DNA of 10,427 bases from contig LT636313.1 in the NCBI GenBank assembly GCA_900128565.1, positions 1 to 10,427 of the forward strand. The letters are read 5' to 3'. The position numbers were made by a program, and so were the translations under genes. Position 1 is the stretch's first letter. Every line of letters starts with the position of its first letter. This document shows, piece by piece, positions 1 through 7,200 of the stretch. The DNA is from Stramenopiles sp. TOSAG23-6 (lineage: Eukaryota > Sar). The notes under the pieces are model-generated. The model saw only the letters and a list, made by a program, of their open reading frames with translations. It did no database searches and had not been told where the DNA came from.

Positions 1-935
1 AAAGGTATAATGAATGAAGAACTTCAATCTGTCGAAGAGTCGTTTGAGCTTGAAAGGGGAAAAAAAATTCAAAAACTGCGTCAGAAGTTTGAAGATAAAA
101 TTGAGAGTTTACGAAAACAACTAAATTCAGATTTGGCTGTTTTAAAAACAGATATTGAAATTAGACATTCTCAGGAAACCCAAGCTATACACAAAAAACA
201 TTCAAAAAAACTTTCCAAGTTAGAAATAGATGTATGATTTTATCATGAATTTCGAATTTATTTTTTTTCATACGAAATTTTGTACCTAACAAAATGTTTT
301 TTCCGAATTTTTTTTTCACAATACATGCAAAACGCGCAATAGAATTATCAACAAAACTGAAAGCTAATTTAGTTGGCGGAGTTCCAAATATAAAAAAAGC
401 ATTTGCAGCACATTTCACAGCTTCACAATGCCGATTAAGTTTGAGATCCGCACTTTCAAAATTAGAGAATAATAAATCAGATATAGAAAAACAGATGTCC
501 ACCAAAACAAATCCTAACCCTAACCCTAAAAAAAATATTAAAAAAACGCGTCCGCAAAGTTCGCGTTTTCCGTCTCGAATTTCTCACAGATTTAACGTTG
601 AAAATGATGCTGTAAAGGGAGCATTATCATCATTCAATAAGTGGGACCCTAACCCTAATATTACAGCGACCCCAAGAAATATCAAAATAAGATCACGAGC
701 TTATACAGATAGAAGTCGACGCGCCACAATATCACCACATGCGAAGCATTCGTCAAATTTGGATGCTGCATTGAAAGGATGGAACACGAAATATAAAAGA
801 TTTGAAGTTTTGAACGATAGCGGAGGAATTGATAGTAGCGGCTGCACTCAACAAATTCGAAATTCGTTAGGCACAAAATTTGGTACAAAATTTGGTACAA
901 AATTTGGTAGTATTGATGCACACATCATAAAGTAA
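1..935 (+). CDS. Basic coiled-coil protein of unknown function, 3' part (two exons)
   Basis: I do not recognise this gene. The frame is open from base 1, so the ATG at 10 may be internal and the 5' end is probably outside the window. Exon 1 ends around 229-232 (GAT then GTATGA). Exon 2 resumes with GCA at 327-329 and stops with TAA at 933-935. Joining GAT to GCA keeps one frame and gives about 279 visible residues. Visible residues 1-80 are rich in E, K, Q and L with heptad-like spacing (LERGKKIQKLRQKFEDKI), which suggests a coiled coil that continues past the splice junction. The middle is basic and low in complexity, with NPNPNPK and DPNPN runs, then many R, S and K residues. The C terminus carries GTKFG three times. 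Without splicing, translation ends at a TGA a few bases into the intron. AATAAA lies 35 nt after the stop. The role is unknown; a cytoskeletal scaffold is only a guess. Confidence 0.7.
230..327 (+). other. Non-canonical 95-nt intron, copy A (introner-like)
   Basis: The exon frame reads ...GAA ATA GAT up to 231 and resumes as GCA AAA CGC at 327. An ATG direct repeat (230-232 and 325-327) makes the cut ambiguous over four registers, all 95 nt long: AT...AC (230-324), TG...CA (231-325), GT...AT (232-326), TA...TG (233-327). There is no AG dinucleotide between 233 and 330, so a GT-AG intron is not possible here. The next AG, at 331-332, would break the frame. The GT register starts GTATGA, a good 5' splice site. 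A CTAAC branch-like site lies at 286-290, inside a core at 272-293 that is identical to the intron in the nucleoporin gene. T-rich tracts flank the core. Confidence 0.75.
513..529 (+). repeat. Telomere-like CCCTAA repeats inside coding sequence
   Basis: The run CCTAACCCTAACCCTAA lies in frame and encodes NPNPNP. A second, shorter run (CCCTAACCCTAA, 647-658) in the same exon encodes DPNPN. Both match the TTAGGG-type telomere repeat on the complementary strand. They are short and could be chance or simple-sequence coding expansions. Confidence 0.6.
870..905 (+). repeat. 12-bp tandem repeat, three units, encoding GTKFG
   Basis: The unit GGYACAAAATTT occurs three times in a row, followed by GGTAG. 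It encodes overlapping GTKFG motifs at the C terminus of the first gene. The first unit, together with the sequence just before it, also resembles the antisense of the intron core. Confidence 0.8.
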
Positions 936-1290
936 AGGTATATAGATTTATTGAGATATAATGCATTATAATAAACATGAACTTGTTCTATATTTTAAAT
1001 GTTTTTTTTACCAATTTTATATTTTACATGTTTTTACACAATATTTTGAAAAAAATCGAAAGTCGCCGCTCCGTGTAACTGTCGAACGTTAATTTTAGGT
1101 TTTTAGGGACATCAAACGTGAAGTGTATCTTTCACTCTCTACTATATAGTCGTGTAGTCTCATGCTACAATTCAATGACCAAGTCTATGATTTCTAATGA
1201 AAATTATTTATTTTATCCTCAGTTGTGTGAAAATTATTTGGTAAATATCAAGAAAGCTCCGTAGAGATGTGGAACCACCCAACTCTATAA
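936..1290. other. Intergenic spacer between tandem genes
   Basis: No ORF or RNA gene is recognised in this 355-nt stretch. It holds the poly(A)-like hexamer near its left end, T-rich runs (999-1040), the 10-nt palindrome ACTATATAGT (1141-1150), and a weak stem TGTAG/CTACA (1153-1157 with 1165-1169). A 12-nt direct repeat TGAAAATTATTT occurs at 1198-1209 and 1228-1239. TTTTATCCTCAG, just before the second copy, looks like a canonical 3' splice acceptor and could end a 5'-UTR intron of the next gene, but no matching donor is clear. The promoter of the next gene presumably lies here; no convincing TATA box is seen. Confidence 0.5.
970..975 (+). terminator. Likely poly(A) signal AATAAA of the first gene
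   Basis: An exact AATAAA hexamer starts 35 nt after the TAA stop at 933-935, in an AT-rich tract. It is placed as expected for a short 3' UTR. Whether this organism uses AATAAA is inferred. Confidence 0.45.
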
Positions 1291-4119
1291 ATGAAGGTCA
1301 AACCGATCAAAAATGGCGATAAACTTTTCCGAATAGTTACTGATGAAACCCCTCCGTCAACTTCTAGAAACAACCACGAGGATGAGTCTCAACATTTCTT
1401 ACAATATGTTACACATGCGCAGGGTAAAGGACCTCCGTGTGTGGAAAATACGACAGATTTCTTAATTCCTTCAAAAGTCAGTGACATTAATAAAAAAGGC
1501 AAAGTAGTTAACAAAGTAAAATTGAAAAAGAAAAAAAAGCGTTACACAAAGCCTAAAGTAAAATCAAAAGTGAACAGTGAAACAAAACGACCTGCATTTT
1601 TTTCATTCTGCACAGAAGCAGCAGCTGAAGCAAGGAGAACGATTGCAGAGGCAAAGGAAAGTAAGCGATCAATAAAAGATCGACCAAAAGTTAAGAAAAA
1701 GTTTCTTACAGTAAAGAATCGACACCACTTGAAAAGGAATAGTAGATTAAATAGTAATAGTAGACCACTTTCACAATCGCCAATAAAAAAAAGGATGCAT
1801 TTGAAATCTCTCAAGAGACGTGTATCACTTCGTAAGAAGGATAATATAAGTGAATCTGAAATGAATACTGAGACTGAAAATAGTAGATTAAATCGAAGTT
1901 CTGGCATGTCCAAGTCGAAAATAAAATTGAAAATAAAATCGAAAATAAAATGTAATAATGACAATAGAGATATAAATCAAAGTAACACGGGAAATCATAG
2001 TTGTGATAAAAAGTCTTTAACAATGAAGCATAAACCAGAAAGAAAAAGTATCGCTAGCCAAATGGGCAGCAACAATGCGTTTAACAAAGAGATTCGTCAT
2101 CGGCGTAAAGAAGCTCGAATGAAACAGAGGCGTATTCTTGAAAAGAAAAGACTCGAAAAACAGGCTATTATAGAAGAAGAAAATGCACTTGATAAAGAAC
2201 CAAGTTGTGAATCTTGTGGCACAATGGCTACAAAACTTGGGGGTATATGTCCACCTCGGCCACCAAAACCACAAGGCATGAGCTCACGTTTCCAACGAGA
2301 CAATCCCCATTTAGAGTGGAAAAAAGCTGGATCATTTGCAAAGAAAAAGTATCGCGCGGAATACGAAGAAGTAATGGCGGCATATAAACTTACGATAGAG
2401 AAATATAATGATGATCGCAGGGCGGATCCCGGGTGGGGAGTATTGAACTTGTGGGGTGAAAGACGTTTGTGCAAATATTGTATTCGGAAAAGTGTTAAAT
2501 GTACTTCGTGTTTGGCAGCTCCTGGTACAATCAAAGATCCAGTAACTACTTTACTTATTTGTGTGGGATGCAATGAAGAACGTCGAGAGCTTGAAGAGGA
2601 GGCAAGACAAAAGAAATTAGAAGAAAAATTAAGTGCTATCAAAATGAAGCGAGAAGAGCAGAAGAAGAAAAGACAAGAGAAGAATCGGGAGCGAGCTCGA
2701 CAAGAAATGTATAGAAGAACTCGTGTTCTAAAATCTCGCATTGCTGCGAAACTTCGCGATATTAAGGAAGCAAAATCTCGGGAATGGGATAAAATACGTG
2801 CCAGTGTCGATGATACCATTCGCCAAATGGAAAAACGATCCAAAGCTGCAAAAGTCCAGGCAAAGATTGATCGTAATTCTGGTGATCCTTTACGAGTTGG
2901 TATGATATGTAGATACCACAACCGGGATTCGGCATTACGCTCAGGTGCACAACCTGCAAAAAATAGCGCAAAGAATAAAGCAATTGCAAAAGCTAAAAAG
3001 GCTGAAGCACGGCGGAAGGCTGATATGGCGGGAAAACCTGGCTGGGGTCTATCATCATTTGTAAAGCGCAAAGCAAAAGAGCGCCAGAAGAAAAAAGATA
3101 GAGAAAGGAGGATTCTTGAAGGGCATATTATAAGTGAAGAAGACGACACCGAAGAAGAAGAAGAAGTTGTGAAAGTCGACCTAGAAAGTTCATCAGAAGA
3201 AGATTCACATGATTGGGAGTGGGTCAAGGTGAAAATTAAACGAATCCATATAGATGGTAAATCTGTAGATGTCGAGTACTCTGCCAAAACATACGCTGGT
3301 ACTACTGAACCTATTACTGAATTGAAAGTTTCTAGAAAACTTATCGAAATGCTTGATGGTACAGATACTTGGGGTATACCTATTGATGAAGATGCCAGAA
3401 ATCTTAGTGGGTTGGTAAAACCAAAGCCAAAGGTTCCAAATATTACACGGAAAAATAATAAACAATATTGGGGTGAATTATTTGAAGATACCGAGAAACA
3501 GATTGTTCCTTGGGATAATAGAAATATTACTAAATTAGAGACCAAAAAAAATGCAAAACCTGCGATTGTGTGGGAACGCCTGACAGATTCCAGTAAATAT
3601 ACAGGGACTGCGAGAATGTATTCTGAAAGTCATAAAAAGAAAAAATTGGTAAATCAAAAGAACATTGATTTGGCCATAAACCCAAATCGCCTAGATTATG
3701 CCGGTTATGCCGCAAAACTTGAAGGTCAAGAACCACCAGAACAACTTACTGCAAAACAAAAACTTGTTCGAAAAGCAATCAAACGTAGGGAAATAGAAGC
3801 CAAAACTGAAAGTGAAAATGAAAGGTTAGTTCTTGCTGCTCGCAGACGACTTCGCGAATCTCACATTTGTGGGGATAAAGGATGGAAAGAGAGCGATAAG
3901 TTATATAATAGAATGTCTCTTGGTTGGGTTCATTTGATTAAACGTAGTCGAGGAGACGCAGTGACCAACAAAGAGAAAATAGCAAAACAGCTGTTGGCAG
4001 AGGCCAAGGCCAAAATGATCGAAGAATATGGAAATCTTACTGTGCAACACGAATTACCAAATCAAAAATTAGAATGGAAAGACTGGTATAGAAAAATAGG
4101 AGAAGATATTATTAAATAA
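1291..4119 (+). CDS. Large basic protein with CxxC cluster, charged helix and partial p25-alpha-like motif
   Basis: This single-exon ORF encodes 942 residues. ATG 1291 is the first in frame, because a TAA stop lies directly upstream (1288-1290). Residues 1-300 are very basic and disordered-looking, with KKKKKR and many KSKIK stretches that could serve nuclear or microtubule targeting. Cysteines at 306, 309 and 320, then the CxxC pairs 394/397, 404/407 and 424/427, could bind zinc. Residues about 429-530 form a highly charged E/K/R helix. An acidic run (616-638) precedes a probable small beta-rich segment (642-690). Residues 761-773 (WERLTDSSKYTGT) resemble the conserved core of p25-alpha/TPPP proteins, but the usual RFD...GKGRG continuation is replaced by HKKKK. 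GW-containing motifs recur at 380-388, 583-590 and 864-865. p25-alpha proteins bind microtubules and are typical of ciliated organisms, so a cytoskeletal role is an inference. No enzyme signature is seen. The gene converges with the nucleoporin gene. Confidence 0.85.
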   Translation: MKVKPIKNGDKLFRIVTDETPPSTSRNNHEDESQHFLQYVTHAQGKGPPCVENTTDFLIPSKVSDINKKGKVVNKVKLKKKKKRYTKPKVKSKVNSETKRPAFFSFCTEAAAEARRTIAEAKESKRSIKDRPKVKKKFLTVKNRHHLKRNSRLNSNSRPLSQSPIKKRMHLKSLKRRVSLRKKDNISESEMNTETENSRLNRSSGMSKSKIKLKIKSKIKCNNDNRDINQSNTGNHSCDKKSLTMKHKPERKSIASQMGSNNAFNKEIRHRRKEARMKQRRILEKKRLEKQAIIEEENALDKEPSCESCGTMATKLGGICPPRPPKPQGMSSRFQRDNPHLEWKKAGSFAKKKYRAEYEEVMAAYKLTIEKYNDDRRADPGWGVLNLWGERRLCKYCIRKSVKCTSCLAAPGTIKDPVTTLLICVGCNEERRELEEEARQKKLEEKLSAIKMKREEQKKKRQEKNRERARQEMYRRTRVLKSRIAAKLRDIKEAKSREWDKIRASVDDTIRQMEKRSKAAKVQAKIDRNSGDPLRVGMICRYHNRDSALRSGAQPAKNSAKNKAIAKAKKAEARRKADMAGKPGWGLSSFVKRKAKERQKKKDRERRILEGHIISEEDDTEEEEEVVKVDLESSSEEDSHDWEWVKVKIKRIHIDGKSVDVEYSAKTYAGTTEPITELKVSRKLIEMLDGTDTWGIPIDEDARNLSGLVKPKPKVPNITRKNNKQYWGELFEDTEKQIVPWDNRNITKLETKKNAKPAIVWERLTDSSKYTGTARMYSESHKKKKLVNQKNIDLAINPNRLDYAGYAAKLEGQEPPEQLTAKQKLVRKAIKRREIEAKTESENERLVLAARRRLRESHICGDKGWKESDKLYNRMSLGWVHLIKRSRGDAVTNKEKIAKQLLAEAKAKMIEEYGNLTVQHELPNQKLEWKDWYRKIGEDIIK
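3571..3609 (+). other. Degenerate p25-alpha (TPPP-like) core motif
   Basis: Residues 761-773 contain LTDSSKYTGT, close to the LTDTSKYTGTHK-type core of the p25-alpha family as I remember it. The following DYAGYAAK segment may correspond weakly to the family's GY-containing tail. This is a motif-level resemblance, not a full domain. Confidence 0.5.
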
Positions 4120-4120
4120 A
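4115..4120 (+). terminator. Possible AATAAA poly(A) signal overlapping a stop codon
   Basis: AATAAA overlaps the TAA stop (4117-4119) of the 942-residue gene. The spacer to the opposing gene's stop is only 115 nt and T/A-rich, so both transcripts must end within a short interval or overlap. Confidence 0.35.
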
Positions 4121-4212
4121 TTTAAGATCGAACATTAAGACTACATATTTGATTCCCAATGCATTTCTTTCTTAGTTGCTTGAAAATTAGAAAGTGTAAT
4201 ATGATAAAGTTT

Positions 4213-4218
4213 TTTATT
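4213..4218 (-). terminator. Likely AATAAA poly(A) signal of the nucleoporin gene
   Basis: TTTATT on the + strand reads AATAAA on the - strand, about 16 nt after the TGA stop (4237-4235). It is followed downstream by AT-rich sequence. The assignment rests on position and hexamer only. Confidence 0.4.
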
Positions 4219-4234
4219 GAAATATAATCCTTCT

Positions 4235-7200
4235 TCATCTAAAAGAACTAAATGAAGATCCACCGAAAGCAGACGCTCCGCCACTTATAGCACCAAACCC
4301 ACCTGTATTACCCCCACCACCAAAGGATCTCGAAGGAGAGGCACCAAATGCACTGGGAGCAGCACCAAACGGACTTGCTTGAGACTGTGTGCCAAATGCA
4401 CTGGGAGCAGCACCAAACGGACTTGTTTGAGACTGTGTGCCAAATGCACTACCACCTCCAAATGCACTTGGAGTCGCGGAAGAACCGAATGCACTTGGGG
4501 TCGCTGACGCACCAAATGCGCCAGCATTTGTATTTGTAGTACCAAAAGGTGATGCTGCTGGTGTAGTAGCACCAAATCCACTACTTTGTTGAGTATTACC
4601 AAAACTACCAAATCCACTTGCTACCGGGGCTGCAGTTGTGCTACCTAAAGCTGATTGAAGAGCTTGTAATGATGGTCCCGCTTGAGGAAATGATGAGTAC
4701 TTTTTGACAAGATTTGCGACTAACTTTGCCTCTTGTCCTCTATATTTTTGAAGAATTCCATCAACCTTACCAACATTTGCTGGTTGAGCTTGCTGATAAA
4801 ATGTCACTAGAGCTTGGCGGAACTGAGGATTTGAGCCACCTATTGCGTGGGCACCAAAACCACCAGAAGCGGCACCAAATGGCGAGGCAGTAGATCCAAA
4901 AGCACCTGATTGCGTAGAAGCGCCAAACCCAGAAATAGCTGCAGAAGACCCAAAGGCACTAGGCGTGGAGCCAAACGCAGATGGAGTAGGCGTGGAGCCA
5001 AAAGCAGGCGCAGTAGGCGTGGAACCAAAAGCGGATGGAGTAGCACCAAATGGACTCGCCTGGGGTTGATTTGCACCAAATGCACCTACTCCAGAATTGG
5101 TACCAAATGCAGATGGAGCTGCGGCAGCAGGTGTTCCAAAAGGTGATGCTGTTGATGTAGCACCAAATCCACTACTTTGTTGAGTATTACCAAAACTACC
5201 AAATCCACTTGCTACCGGGGCTGCAGTTGTGCTACCTAAAGCTGATTGAAGAGCTTGTAATGATGGTCCCGCTTGAGGAAATGATGAGTACTTTTTAACG
5301 AGATTTGCAACTAACTTTGCCTCCTGTCCTCTATATTTTTGAAGAATTCCATCAACCTTACCAACATTCGCTGGTTGAGCTTGCTGATAAAATGTCATTA
5401 GAGCTTGTCGGAACTGAGGATTTGCACCACCTGATGCACCACCTGATGCACCAAATGATGATGTACTGGTACCAAATCCCCCTGATGTAGCTGCAGCAGT
5501 ATTAAATGTCGAAGAAACACCAAATGGGCTTGCTTTAGGTTGAGCACCAAATGCACTAGTACTCCCAAATGCAGATGGGGTTGCTGGAGTAGTTACATTA
5601 CCAAAAGCAGATGGAGTCGTCGTACGAGCAGGTGTTCCAAAAGGTGATGCTGCTGGTGTAGCACCAAATCCACTACTTTGTTGAGTATTACCAAAACTAC
5701 CAAATCCACTTGCTACCGGGGCTGCAGTTGTGCTACCTAAAGCTGATTGAAGAGCTTGTAATGATGGTCCCGCTTGAGGAAATGATGAGTACTTTTTAAC
5801 GAGATTTGCAACTAACTTTGCCTCCTGTCCTCTATATTTTTGAAGAATTCCATCAACCTTACCAACATTCGCCGGTTGAGCTTGCTGATAAAATGTCATT
5901 AGAGCTTGGCGGAACTGGGGATTTGCGCCACCTGGTGCAACTGGTGTAGTTCCAAATGCAGAAGGAGTCGCTGGTGCAGGTGTAGTTCCAAATGCAGAAG
6001 GTGTCGCTGGTGCAGGTGTAGTTCCAAATGCAGAGGGTGTCGCTGGTGCAGGTTTAGTTCCAAATGCAGAGGGTGTCGCTGGTGCAGGTGTAGTTCCAAA
6101 TGCAGAAGGTGTCGCTGGTGCAGGTGTAGTTCCAAATGCAGAGGGTGTCGCTGGTGCAGGTTTAGTTCCAAATGCAGAGGGTGTCGCTGGTGCAGGTGTA
6201 GTTCCAAATGCAGAAGGTGTCGCTGGTGCAGGTGTAGTTCCAAATGCAGAGGGTGTCGCTGGTGCAGGTTTAGTTCCAAATGCAGAGGGTGTCGCTGGTG
6301 CAGGAGTAGTTCCAAATGCAGAAGACGCTACAAGAGTATTTTTAGATTCAGTTGCGGAAGCAAAGCTCACAGGAGTAGATCCGAATAAACTGCTTGAGGA
6401 TTTAGTTTTTTTAGCACCAATAATATTTTGCGGCTTCAGCGTATTTTCCAGAATTTGCAACGACTCTATTGCTTTTACATTATCTTTATATTTCTTCTTC
6501 AACCTCGTCACAAGTCCAGCTTCTTGGCCTTTGTATTTGACTAGAATGCCAGGCACTTTAGCTACCTTATCAGGAGCTGTTATACGATAAAAATCTTCTA
6601 AAGCAGATTGCGTTGTTTTCGCTTCTGTAATTGCTGGCCCGGAAGAACTTTTCAATGGTAAAATATCACTTTTTTTATCATCTTTTGAAGAATTTTCAGT
6701 ATCTTTACCCAAGTTAAAACCAAAACCAACTGTCTTCTTATCAACCTCTGAGGTATTTTCAATATCTTTACCTAGATTAAAACCAACTGTCTTTTTATCA
6801 CCCCCAGTTGAAGTTTTCTCAACTTTGTTAAAAGAGAAAGAAGCAGTAGGAACTTCCTTCTTATTTTCCGATTTTAACGTAGCTTTGTTATCATTACTAT
6901 TACTATTACTACTAAAATCGCCACCAAATGAAAATGCATTTGTCTTTTTGTCATCTTCTTTAGGTTTTACATCAACTGTCTTTGTATTAGTGCTAGAAGC
7001 ACCACTAAATGAAAATGTATTTGTATTTTTATCATCTTCTTTAGGTTTCACATCAACTGTCTTTGTACTAGTACTAAAATCGCCACCAAATGAAAATGCA
7101 TTTGTCTTTTTATCATCTTCTTTAGGTTTCACATCAACTGTCTTTGTATTAGTGCTAAAATCGCCACCAAATGAAAATGCATTTGTCTTTTTATCATCTT

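Noticed and set aside
294-326. ATG at 294 as the start of an independent second gene
   Set aside because: The first 11 codons fall in the T-rich intron and encode MFFPNFFFTIH. The downstream frame joins exon 1 exactly at the ATG repeat, so exon 2 of one gene fits better.
1141-1170. Possible small RNA or tRNA from a palindrome and stem in the spacer
   Set aside because: The stem is only five base pairs, there is no cloverleaf, and no A/B box pattern is visible.
2097-3545. 482-residue open frame on the - strand opposite the 942-residue gene
   Set aside because: It is a composition shadow: serine/phenylalanine-rich antisense of a lysine/glutamate-rich coding region, with no domain, and it lies wholly within the better-supported + strand gene.
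5899-6315. LHLELHLHQRHP repeat ORF on the - strand
   Set aside because: It is another frame of the same 36-bp array, lying within the nucleoporin CDS.
5927-6322. CRISPR-like array of regular repeats
   Set aside because: Units are contiguous with no unique spacers, are coding in multiples of three, and lie within a eukaryotic FG-nucleoporin.
5906-6388. Cysteine/arginine-rich repeat ORF on the + strand (CRWCRCSSKCR units)
   Set aside because: It is the antisense reading of the 36-bp SAFG array. Tandem repeats without stops create such frames automatically.
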